DNA of 18,839 nt from Fibrobacteraceae bacterium (GTDB lineage: Bacteria; Fibrobacterota; Fibrobacteria; Fibrobacterales; Fibrobacteraceae): positions 1 through 18,839 of the forward strand of contig JALNVO010000020.1 in assembly GCA_023231365.1 (NCBI GenBank). Direction: 5' to 3'. The position numbers and the translations under genes were made by a program. This document shows, in pieces, positions 6,193 to 13,125 of this stretch (the stretch's first letter is position 1; the number at the start of each line of letters is the position of its first letter). The notes under the pieces are model-generated. The model did no database searches, was not told the DNA's origin, and was given only the letters and a program-made list of their open reading frames with translations.

Positions 6193-7578
6193 TTAACCGC
6201 AGCGGTTCTTGCTTGCGTCCTTGCCTATATATTCCGGGTATTCTCCGTCAAAACAGGCTGCGCAATAGGCCTGAGGTTCACCTGTACATTCTTTGACGCC
6301 TTGGATGCTCAAATAGCCAAGGCTTTCTACACCGAGCATTTTGGCGATTTCTTCGGGGGTCATGGAGCCCGCAGCGAGATCGCCTGCATTCGGGAAGTCC
6401 ATTCCGAAAAAGCAAGGGTGCGCAACTGGAGGTGATGCGATACGGATGTGGACTTCAGTCGCACCTGCATCGCGTAGCATCTTACTTAAAATTTTGAGCG
6501 TTGTTCCGCGGACGATCGAGTCGTCGACAACGCAGACTTTCTTGTTTTTGAGCACACCTTCGATGGGATTGAATTTGAGGCGGACTTTTTGTGCGCGGAC
6601 GTTCTGAGTGGGGTCGATGAATGTGCGACCCACATAGTGATTGCGGAGAAGTCCAATTTCAAATTTGATACCTGATTCTTGTGCGTAACCGAGAGCCGCC
6701 GTCGTGGAAGAGTCCGGAACGGGAATTACGATATCGGCCTTGACCGGGCATTCGCGGGCAAGTCTTTTGCCCATCTTGCGGCGAACCTTATCGCAGCTTT
6801 GTTCGAAAATTTTGGAATCCGGACGGGCGAAGTAGATGTACTCGAAAATACAATGGGCGAGCCGTCCTTTCTCGATGAACTGTTCGGAATGGAGCCCATC
6901 CTTGTTTATTGTGAGAAGTTCTCCTGGCTGGATATCTCTCACATAGTTTGCTCCCAAAAGATCAAATGCGCAAGTTTCGCTTGCGATGCACCAGCTATTG
7001 CCGAGACGGGCAATAGAAAGTGGGCGGAATGCATAGCCGTCGCGCGCCACATACATCGTATCTTTGGTGAGGAAGATGAGGCAGAAGCATCCGGTGAGTT
7101 TGGAAACTGCTTTTTTAATTGCTTCGCCGAGGTTTGGCGCCTGGGTGCGGGCTATTTCGTGCAAAAGAATTTCGGAGTCGGAGGTAGTTTGGAAAATATG
7201 ACCAGCTTCTTCCATTTCTTCTCGGAGCTCAGGAGCGTTCGTTAGATTTCCGTTGTGGACGAGTGCGATGCTGCCCCATTTGCAGCTTACGAGAATAGGC
7301 TGCGCATTGGAGAGTGTGCTCGAACCGGTGGTGCTGTAGCGGACGTGACCGATGCCAGCAAAACCTTCGAGTTCGTCTACGTTGTATTCTCTAAGTAAGG
7401 CAGAAACGAGCCCCATTGATTTGCGGACTCGGATTTTTTCGCCATTGGCAAGCGCGATGCCTGCGCTTTCCTGTCCACGGTGTTGCAGGGCATATAGGCC
7501 CATTGCGACGTTGCGTCCGACGTTCTCGCCATTGTAAATGCCGATAACGCCACATTCTTCGTGTAATTCGTCTACCAC
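6193..7578 (-). CDS. purF: Amidophosphoribosyltransferase PurF
   Basis: Catalyses the first committed step of purine synthesis: glutamine + PRPP to 5-phosphoribosylamine. 461 aa. The N-terminal Ntn glutaminase has a short propeptide (MVDELHEE) before catalytic C9 (CGVIGIYNG), the Bacillus-type arrangement in which the propeptide is cleaved; R79 and NGN (109-111) are in place. The phosphoribosyltransferase PRPP motif is VDDSIVRGTT at 351-360. Cysteines 243, 389, 439 and 442 match the four ligands of the Bacillus-type [4Fe-4S] cluster, so this is the Fe-S form, not the cluster-free E. coli form. The start is GTG (7576-7578) with GAGG 5 nt upstream; it is fixed by the propeptide. The upstream gene on this strand is the UbiA-family gene, 210 bp away. 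Its own promoter was not identified. Confidence 0.98.
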   Translation of the reverse strand: MVDELHEECGVIGIYNGENVGRNVAMGLYALQHRGQESAGIALANGEKIRVRKSMGLVSALLREYNVDELEGFAGIGHVRYSTTGSSTLSNAQPILVSCKWGSIALVHNGNLTNAPELREEMEEAGHIFQTTSDSEILLHEIARTQAPNLGEAIKKAVSKLTGCFCLIFLTKDTMYVARDGYAFRPLSIARLGNSWCIASETCAFDLLGANYVRDIQPGELLTINKDGLHSEQFIEKGRLAHCIFEYIYFARPDSKIFEQSCDKVRRKMGKRLARECPVKADIVIPVPDSSTTAALGYAQESGIKFEIGLLRNHYVGRTFIDPTQNVRAQKVRLKFNPIEGVLKNKKVCVVDDSIVRGTTLKILSKMLRDAGATEVHIRIASPPVAHPCFFGMDFPNAGDLAAGSMTPEEIAKMLGVESLGYLSIQGVKECTGEPQAYCAACFDGEYPEYIGKDASKNRCG

Positions 7579-7638
7579 GGTAACCTCGGGTTGTAGCCTA
7601 AATTTAGAAAATTGCGCCGGATTTAGAGTGGGATAAAT

Positions 7639-7662
7639 AGAGGGTTCCTCTCAAAATTCATT
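7639..7662. repeat. Copy of a dispersed short motif
   Basis: On the minus strand this reads ATGAATTTTGAGAGGAACCC, closely matching the sequence at 18667-18690 (ATGAATTTTTAGAGGTACCC) and, in its core, 12554-12567. It lies between purF and the UbiA-family gene. AGAGG-GTT-CCTCT within it is a small inverted repeat. Significance is unknown; a genome-wide count would decide. Confidence 0.3.
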
Positions 7663-7788
7663 TCGCAGCACATCTATGGGGAAAGCGCCTACTCCTGCGC
7701 ATTCATCTATAAAGCATCTCCTGAAGGAATTGTTTGACACTAAGCGCTGAAGCGCCAAGTGTTCCTGTCTATAGCCGAAATTGTGGGC

Positions 7789-8640
7789 TCAGTGATACCC
7801 TAAGGAGATAACGGCAGACGCGAGCCCGCCGAGCATAGCAATTTTCACCATCTTCTGTGCGGCTTTGAAATTCCCTGTTTTGGCTTTTTTTAGAGCTAGG
7901 ATGGTGGGTATGATGACGAGAGGAGCGGCGCAGAGAAAAAATAAAGGAGAGAATATTCCGAAAATTTCGGGTAGGGGCATCAAAAATATCGCAAGGACTA
8001 ATGTAAATGTCGCGAGTTTGGAAGAGAGTTCTTGACCGATAAGTCGTGAAAGGGTGAGGATGCCCGCGCGTTCGTCGCCATCGAAGTCTTCGATATCCTT
8101 GTAAATTTCGCGGGCGAGCGTGAGGAGAAAGGCAAAGGCGGCGACAAAAAGAATCCGCTTGAAGTTCGCGGTAGAATTGAGGAGCGTCAAAAAGAGCGGT
8201 GCTGTGCAGAGAAGAGCCACCATTGGGTTCTTGGCGAAGGGAAGGCGCTTGAATTTATAGTCGTAGGCAAAGAGAAGGAGATTCAAAAGACAGAAGAAAG
8301 CTGCGTGGAAAATTCCGGAAATGGAACCCGCAATGAGCGATACGATCGCAAAGGCGATGGCTGCGGTATTCGCTCCTTTCAGCGAAATTCTTTGGGAAGG
8401 AATCGGGCGGAGAGGCTTGTTGACTTTATCTGTGGAAAGGTCTTGTATGTCGTTCAGCGCGTTCCCAAAGGCAACCGCAAAGAATATAGCGATGGCTTCG
8501 CCGACAAAGACAGAAAGTGGGGGAGAGAATTCCTGGAGCAGGTAGCCGATGAGAAGGGCAACGACTGCGACGAGAGCGTTGGTGGGTCTTGCGAGTTCGC
8601 AAATGGCTTTGAATGTGCCTAAAAAATTTCTGAAAATCAC
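7789..8640 (-). CDS. UbiA-family prenyltransferase, geranylgeranylglyceryl-phosphate type
   Basis: Integral membrane prenyltransferase, 283 aa, about eight or nine helices. First Asp-rich motif N63-D64-x2-D67-x3-D71 followed by KPLRPIPSQ; second motif in REIYKDIEDFDGDERAG (177-192) with D182, D185, D187 and D189. Both bind Mg2+-diphosphate in the family. The NDIQDLSTDKVNKPLRPIP form and second motif resemble digeranylgeranylglyceryl-phosphate synthase-like enzymes, annotated in many FCB-group bacteria, more than UbiA (4-hydroxybenzoate) or MenA. The acceptor substrate cannot be assigned; alternatives are quinone or other lipid prenylation. The start is GTG (8638-8640), with a stop four codons upstream and no better start; no Shine-Dalgarno is visible. 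It is divergent from rsgA with only 24 bp between starts. Confidence 0.88.
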   Translation of the reverse strand: MIFRNFLGTFKAICELARPTNALVAVVALLIGYLLQEFSPPLSVFVGEAIAIFFAVAFGNALNDIQDLSTDKVNKPLRPIPSQRISLKGANTAAIAFAIVSLIAGSISGIFHAAFFCLLNLLLFAYDYKFKRLPFAKNPMVALLCTAPLFLTLLNSTANFKRILFVAAFAFLLTLAREIYKDIEDFDGDERAGILTLSRLIGQELSSKLATFTLVLAIFLMPLPEIFGIFSPLFFLCAAPLVIIPTILALKKAKTGNFKAAQKMVKIAMLGGLASAVISLGYH

Positions 8641-8664
8641 GGATAAAAGTTAGATTTTACTTTG

Positions 8665-9780
8665 ATGAAGGAAAAAGACTCCGATGAAAATTTAGACGAA
8701 TCTTCCCCGCGCTCAACGCGGAGGGATGTGCGGTCGCGCCGCGTGAATGCAATGGAAATGTGGAAGCGCGGAACGATTGATGACCGCCCTGTGAAGGAGC
8801 GCTGGAGCCGGGAGTTCAAACGCCCTAAGGTCAAGAAAATTAAGGATCCGGCGGGAAATTTTGAAGCGGGGGATTCCATAGAAGGCCTTGTGCTGGAAGT
8901 GCACCGCCGCACTTGTGTGGTGAGGCTTGCTTCCGGTGAAAAAGTGAATGCAACGTATCGGCCTGCGGTTGTTTTTGAACTCGGGGAATTTCCCGTTGTC
9001 GGCGATAGGGTTGTGATTGCCCGCGCTAGTGACGCCGAAGATGCTTTGCCCTACTCCCTTTTGAGCGTTCAACCGAGACGTTCCGTTCTAGTTCGTCCGG
9101 GGCCGAAAGACAAATCGCGCCGGGAACTCGTACTTGCATCCAATGTCGATCAGGTTGTCGTGGTTTCCAGTGCTGCGGAGCCGCCCTTTAATTATGGCTT
9201 TGCAGACCGGTTTCTTCTTGCGGCGAATCTTTGTGATTTGCCGCTGGTGATGGTTTTAAATAAAGTGGATCTTTTGCCTGAAATTCCGGAAGGTGTGCGG
9301 GATTTTATGTCCATTGTGGATAAATTTATTTCTGTGAGTTGTAAATCGGGAAAGGGTTTTGATGAATTGAAAGAGGTTCTCAAGGGGAAAAGCTCCGTGC
9401 TTTCCGGCAAGAGCGGAGTCGGTAAATCTAGCTTGGTGAATACCCTTGTGCCTGAAGCGGATTTAGCTGTGGGAAATGTCCGCGAACTCGATGGAAAAGG
9501 CCGCCATACCACGACTTCTTCCTGTTTGTTCGATTTGCCTTTCGGAGGCTCGATTATCGATACCCCGGGTATTCGCGAACTCGGCATTATGAAAATGGAT
9601 GAACGCGATTTGGCGCGGTCCTTCCCCGGATTTTTTCCCGATGGCTTATTTACTTGCAAGTACAACGATTGTACGCATTGCGGGGAACCCGGCTGTGCAG
9701 TAGAAGCTGGAGTAAATGAAGGCCGGATTCCCAAGGCCCGTTATGCTAGCTATCGCCGCATTTTAGAATTCAAGGAATAA
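8665..9780 (+). CDS. rsgA: Ribosome small-subunit-dependent GTPase RsgA
   Basis: Late-stage 30S maturation GTPase. 371 aa from the ATG at 8665; a TTG immediately before (8662) could add one residue (numbering here includes it). Circularly permuted GTPase motifs appear in the diagnostic order G4 NKVD (200-203), G5 SCKSG (226-230), G1 GKSGVGKS (249-256), G2 HTTT (282-285), G3 DTPG (300-303). A C-terminal zinc motif C332-x4-C337-x-H339-x5-C345 completes the family pattern. An OB-fold (about 70-140) precedes the GTPase domain. The N-terminal ~68 residues are a basic, disordered-looking extension longer than in E. coli RsgA, perhaps for rRNA contact. No Shine-Dalgarno is seen, so a later start such as MEMWKRG (M31) cannot be excluded. 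A strong hairpin follows the stop. Confidence 0.96.
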   Translation: MKEKDSDENLDESSPRSTRRDVRSRRVNAMEMWKRGTIDDRPVKERWSREFKRPKVKKIKDPAGNFEAGDSIEGLVLEVHRRTCVVRLASGEKVNATYRPAVVFELGEFPVVGDRVVIARASDAEDALPYSLLSVQPRRSVLVRPGPKDKSRRELVLASNVDQVVVVSSAAEPPFNYGFADRFLLAANLCDLPLVMVLNKVDLLPEIPEGVRDFMSIVDKFISVSCKSGKGFDELKEVLKGKSSVLSGKSGVGKSSLVNTLVPEADLAVGNVRELDGKGRHTTTSSCLFDLPFGGSIIDTPGIRELGIMKMDERDLARSFPGFFPDGLFTCKYNDCTHCGEPGCAVEAGVNEGRIPKARYASYRRILEFKE

Positions 9781-9799
9781 AAGGAGATAGGTAGATATA

Positions 9800-9840
9800 A
9801 AAAGCTCCAGCAAAGTGAATTTGTTGGAGCTTTTGTTTTA
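9800..9840. terminator. Bidirectional terminator between rsgA and gltA
   Basis: AAAAGCTCCAGCAAA (9800-9814) pairs with TTTGTTGGAGCTTTT (9820-9834) with one G-U, loop GTGAA. A-rich and T-rich flanks allow termination of both convergent genes, rsgA from the left and citrate synthase from the right. Confidence 0.88.
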
Positions 9841-9853
9841 TATATCGTATAAA

Positions 9854-11143
9854 TTAACGGTTATCGATCGGGAGCCACGGACGTTGCGTATGGCCTGTGT
9901 AGATCTGTCTCGGACGGTTGATCTTCGACATTGGATCGTCGTGCATTTCCTTCCAGTGGGCAATCCAGCCCGGCAAGCGCCCGATGGCGAACATTACGGT
10001 GAGCATGTTCGTCGGGATACCCATCGTATGATACAGAATGCCGGAATAGAAGTCAACATTCGGATAGAGCTTGCGTTCGATGAAGTAATCGTCGTGAAGG
10101 GCAGCATCTTCGAGCTCGGATGCGATATCTAGCAGCGGATCGTTGATGTGCTCATGGTCGAAGATCGTATGCACGAGGCCCTTTAGAACTTTTGCTCTCG
10201 GGTCATAGCTCTTGTACACGCGGTGGCCAAAGCCGGAAAGCTTGAACGGATCGTTCTTGTCTTTCGCCTTTTCCATCACTTGCTTTACTGACATACCGCT
10301 CTGTTGAACCTTTATCATTGTTTCTAGGGCTGCTTGGTTTGCTCCGCCGTGGAGAGGTCCCCACAAGGCGCAAATGCCAGCGCAAATGCTAGCGTAGAGA
10401 CTTGCCTGTGAGCTTCCCACCATACGCACGGTGGATGTGGAGCAGTTTTGCTCGTGGTCCGCGTGGACGATGAGGAGCACATTCAGCGCGTGGACGAAAA
10501 GAGGGTCTACGTTGTAGGGCTTTGCCTTGCTCGAGAACATCATATTGAGAAAGTTCGAACAGTAGCTCTTTTCTGCATCCGGGTACACAAAAGGTTCGCC
10601 GATACTTGCCTTGTAAGAGAATGCGGCAATCGTTCGCACTTTGGAGATAAGGCTTGCAACGGTGAGATTGAACACGTCCGTCTTGCTTTCATCGTCGTAG
10701 AAGCGCGGAGTGAAAAGCCCTAGCGCATTGACTACGGCGCCGAGAATGCCCATCGGGTGCGCAGAGGGCGGCATTTCTCTAAAGAAGTTGAGCAAGTTCT
10801 CGTGGATGAGTGCGTTTTCTGTGAGAAGACGGCGGAACGTGCCGAGCTGCTCGCGGGAAGGCAGTTCTCCATAAATCAGAAGCCAAGCGGTTTCGGGGAA
10901 GGTAGCGTTGGTCGCCAAATCTTCGATGTTGTAACCGCGGTAGCGGAGAATGCCTTTTTCGCCATCGACGAACGTTATCTGGCTTTTAGTGCTGCCGGTA
11001 TTTGTATAACCGTAGTCCATAGTGACAAGGCCGCTCTGTTTCCGGAGTGCGGAAATATCGACGGCTTGTTCTTTTTCCGTGCCTGAAATGATAGGAAGCT
11101 CGTAGGACTTTCCTTCGTAGTTCAAAGTTGCGGAATTTGGCAT
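9854..11143 (-). CDS. gltA: Citrate synthase, type II
   Basis: Condenses acetyl-CoA and oxaloacetate to citrate, entry to the TCA cycle. 429 aa, the length of hexameric Gram-negative citrate synthases. Catalytic residues are present: H265 in WGPLHGGAN, H307 in GFGHRVYKSYDPR, D364 in PNVDFYSG; H227/H230 in VHADHEQN fit the substrate region. The N-terminal ~45-residue domain before the core is as in E. coli-type enzymes that can bind NADH, but allosteric behaviour cannot be read here. AGGAGAG lies 5 nt upstream of the ATG at 11141-11143. It follows the aminotransferase gene by 15 bp on the same strand, indicating one operon, and shares a convergent terminator with rsgA. Confidence 0.98.
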   Translation of the reverse strand: MPNSATLNYEGKSYELPIISGTEKEQAVDISALRKQSGLVTMDYGYTNTGSTKSQITFVDGEKGILRYRGYNIEDLATNATFPETAWLLIYGELPSREQLGTFRRLLTENALIHENLLNFFREMPPSAHPMGILGAVVNALGLFTPRFYDDESKTDVFNLTVASLISKVRTIAAFSYKASIGEPFVYPDAEKSYCSNFLNMMFSSKAKPYNVDPLFVHALNVLLIVHADHEQNCSTSTVRMVGSSQASLYASICAGICALWGPLHGGANQAALETMIKVQQSGMSVKQVMEKAKDKNDPFKLSGFGHRVYKSYDPRAKVLKGLVHTIFDHEHINDPLLDIASELEDAALHDDYFIERKLYPNVDFYSGILYHTMGIPTNMLTVMFAIGRLPGWIAHWKEMHDDPMSKINRPRQIYTGHTQRPWLPIDNR

Positions 11144-11158
11144 TTTTCTCTCCTATGG

Positions 11159-12451
11159 TTAGCGCAAAGCGAGAATCGCTCTGTAGACATTATCAAAAAG
11201 CTTGGGCAGCTTGTCTGTGGGTACCGCCGAGAAGGCAAGACGGAGAAGACCGCTCAAAACAATGACGCCCGTGCTGTAGTGCTCGAGAAGTTCCTTGCGG
11301 ACATTTTCGGCATCTACGCCTCTGGGCTTTACACACATAAAGTAACCGCTATTGAAAGGCATCGCTTCGAAAGCGTCCTTGTATTCCGGATGCTCGGCCA
11401 ATGTTTTCCTGATTACATCATAGCGGTTTTTGAGGACGCTGTACTTTTCTTCTTTTTCTCTCGCGTATTCCGGGTTCTTGTAGGCTTCGAGAAGAATCCG
11501 TTGGGAAATATTCGGTGCATTGGAAATGTTTCCCCGCACGACACCTGCCGCTTTGCTTTCCAAAGCCTTCAGCTGTTCGGGAGTCGCGTCCTTGAATCCG
11601 AAGCTCATAAAGCCCACGCGGAAGCCCCATACGTAGTCTTCCTTGGTAGGGCCGTCGAGCTTGACTGCGAGTATGTTCTGGTGTGCATCGACGAGTTTTG
11701 TAAAAAGGGATTCCTTCGTGACACCGTCTTCATAGACAAGCCCGAAATAAGCATCGTCGAGAAGGACAACGATCTTGTTTCCCTTTTCTGCGGCGCGCAC
11801 GAGAATGTCGGCGATAGCCTTGGCTTCTTCTTCCGTAGCGGTATAACCCGTAGGATTATTGGGAAAATTGAGGAGGAGAACTTTTTTGCCGATGGGTCCG
11901 CGATTAACAGCCTTTTCGAGAGCCGCTATGTTGAATCCGCCCTTGTTGAAGGTCTTGTAAGTGGTGATCTTTGCCCCATAAGCATTTTCGAACACAAGTT
12001 CGTAGTTGTCCCAATAGAGATCCGGGATGATAACCTTGTCATTCGGATCGAGGAACAAATAGCCGGCGCAAGAAATGGCGTGAGTCAAAGCCGAAGTGAC
12101 GATCGGGCGGGAAAAGTTCTTGCCCGCGAGGCTCGGGTTCTTGATTAAAATCTGATTTTTCCAAGCATCGCGCATATCTGGGTTACCCGAACTCGGTGCA
12201 TAGAGAAATGCGTTTTTTGGTAAATTGAGCGACTTGTGAACGGATGGGAGCACAAGCGGGGATCCATCGTCTTCAAGAGCAGTTCCTATTGTAGCGTTGA
12301 TTTCCTTGCCCTTGGCTTCGGCGCTTTGGCCGAGAATGCCTTTCGATGGGAAGAAAATAGCCTTTCCCTTTTTTGAAAGCATTTCCAAAATGGAAGCGCC
12401 GTTTGCGGAAAGAGTGCTGTTGAGCGCTTCCGCGAGAGGATTTAAAGTCAT
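11159..12451 (-). CDS. PLP-dependent aminotransferase, class I/II fold
   Basis: 430-aa fold-type I aminotransferase. Supporting motifs: NFPNNPTG (195-202), DDAYFGL (232-238) where the Asp contacts the PLP ring nitrogen in the family, and K270 in LDGPTK followed by R278 in WGFRVGF, with the K-to-R spacing of 8 expected for the Schiff-base lysine and phosphate-binding arginine. The lysine context is DGPTKEDYVWGFRVG rather than the common SFSK, so this belongs to a less typical subgroup and its amino donor/acceptor is not predictable; aspartate or aromatic amino acids are guesses. AAAGGA precedes the ATG (12449-12451). It is first gene of an operon with citrate synthase 15 bp downstream, suggesting a 2-oxoglutarate/oxaloacetate-linked role. 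Promoter lies somewhere in 12452-12507 but was not resolved. Confidence 0.9.
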   Translation of the reverse strand: MTLNPLAEALNSTLSANGASILEMLSKKGKAIFFPSKGILGQSAEAKGKEINATIGTALEDDGSPLVLPSVHKSLNLPKNAFLYAPSSGNPDMRDAWKNQILIKNPSLAGKNFSRPIVTSALTHAISCAGYLFLDPNDKVIIPDLYWDNYELVFENAYGAKITTYKTFNKGGFNIAALEKAVNRGPIGKKVLLLNFPNNPTGYTATEEEAKAIADILVRAAEKGNKIVVLLDDAYFGLVYEDGVTKESLFTKLVDAHQNILAVKLDGPTKEDYVWGFRVGFMSFGFKDATPEQLKALESKAAGVVRGNISNAPNISQRILLEAYKNPEYAREKEEKYSVLKNRYDVIRKTLAEHPEYKDAFEAMPFNSGYFMCVKPRGVDAENVRKELLEHYSTGVIVLSGLLRLAFSAVPTDKLPKLFDNVYRAILALR

Positions 12452-12501
12452 ATTCTGGTCCTTTCTAACTCTGAAAAGTTGAAATTTGGTTTAACGCAGA
12501 A

Positions 12502-12538
12502 AAAATAAAAAAACAGAACAAGGATTGTTCTGTTTTTT
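12502..12538 (-). terminator. Intrinsic terminator of gmk
   Basis: AAAAAACAGAACAA (12508-12521) and TTGTTCTGTTTTTT (12525-12538) form a perfect 14-bp stem with a GGA loop. On the minus strand it is followed by further T residues, ending the gmk transcript about 28 bp after the stop. Confidence 0.9.
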
Positions 12539-12553
12539 AGATGATAAAAATGA

Positions 12554-12567
12554 TTAGAGGTGCCCTT
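12554..12567. repeat. Core copy of dispersed motif TTAGAGGTGCCCTT
   Basis: Matches the core of the sequence at 18667-18680 (TTAGAGGTACCCTT on the minus strand) with one mismatch. It lies at the very end of gmk, overlapping its stop codon region, before the terminator. See the separate finding. Confidence 0.3.
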
Positions 12568-13120
12568 ATGACAGAATTTTGCGAAGTTCATCTGCGGCTC
12601 TTTCAAGATTGTCATTTATGATAGTAAATTCGTACTTGCCGTACTGCTTTGCAAATTCAATTTCTTTCTTTGCGTTGGAGAGCCGGAGCTCGATTACGGC
12701 TTCGCAGTCGGTTGCCCGGTGGCGGAGCCTTTGCTCGAGAATTTCCATAGAGGGAGGTAGCACTAGAATGCCTGTCGCGTCTGGATAGACTTTATCGAAG
12801 TTCACCTTGCCAAAAACGTCGAGATCGAAGAGGACCCGCATTCCTTCGGAGAGCTTCTTTTCCACAAAACTCTTGGGTGTTCCGTAAAAGTTGCCGTGTA
12901 CTTCGTTCCATTCCACAAGGTCGTTCTCGGCGATCATCTTCTTGAATTCTTCTCTTGTCTTAAAAAAGTAATGAATCCCGTCTATTTCGCCTTCTCTCGG
13001 CGGGCGCGTTGTCGCTGAGATGGAATAGCAGAGGTCGGGAAATTCCTTGATGACGAGGTCTTTGAGCGTCGTTTTTCCTGCGCCAGAAGGGGCACTCATC
13101 ACAAAAAGTCTGGATTTCAT
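12566..13120 (-). CDS. gmk: Guanylate kinase
   Basis: Phosphorylates GMP to GDP with ATP; essential for nucleotide supply and cyclic-nucleotide precursors. 184 aa from the ATG at 13118-13120. P-loop SAPSGAGKTT at residues 9-18; SATTRPPREGEIDGIHYFF carries the GMP-binding arginines and tyrosine; the lid with RLRHRATD carries catalytic arginines. The open frame extends 20 codons upstream to 13180, but that part overlaps the end of the membrane-protein gene and precedes the universal MK-x-L-F-V-M-SAPSG start, so the internal ATG is chosen. The gene begins 5 bp after the stop of the large membrane-protein gene and is probably co-transcribed with it. It ends in a strong terminator. Confidence 0.97.
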   Translation of the reverse strand: MKSRLFVMSAPSGAGKTTLKDLVIKEFPDLCYSISATTRPPREGEIDGIHYFFKTREEFKKMIAENDLVEWNEVHGNFYGTPKSFVEKKLSEGMRVLFDLDVFGKVNFDKVYPDATGILVLPPSMEILEQRLRHRATDCEAVIELRLSNAKKEIEFAKQYGKYEFTIINDNLERAADELRKILS

Positions 13121-13125
13121 TTGTT

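Noticed and set aside
7745..7770. Inverted repeat CACTAAGCGCT/AGCGCCAAGTG as terminator of the UbiA-family gene
   Set aside because: The stem has internal mismatches and no T tract follows on the minus strand.
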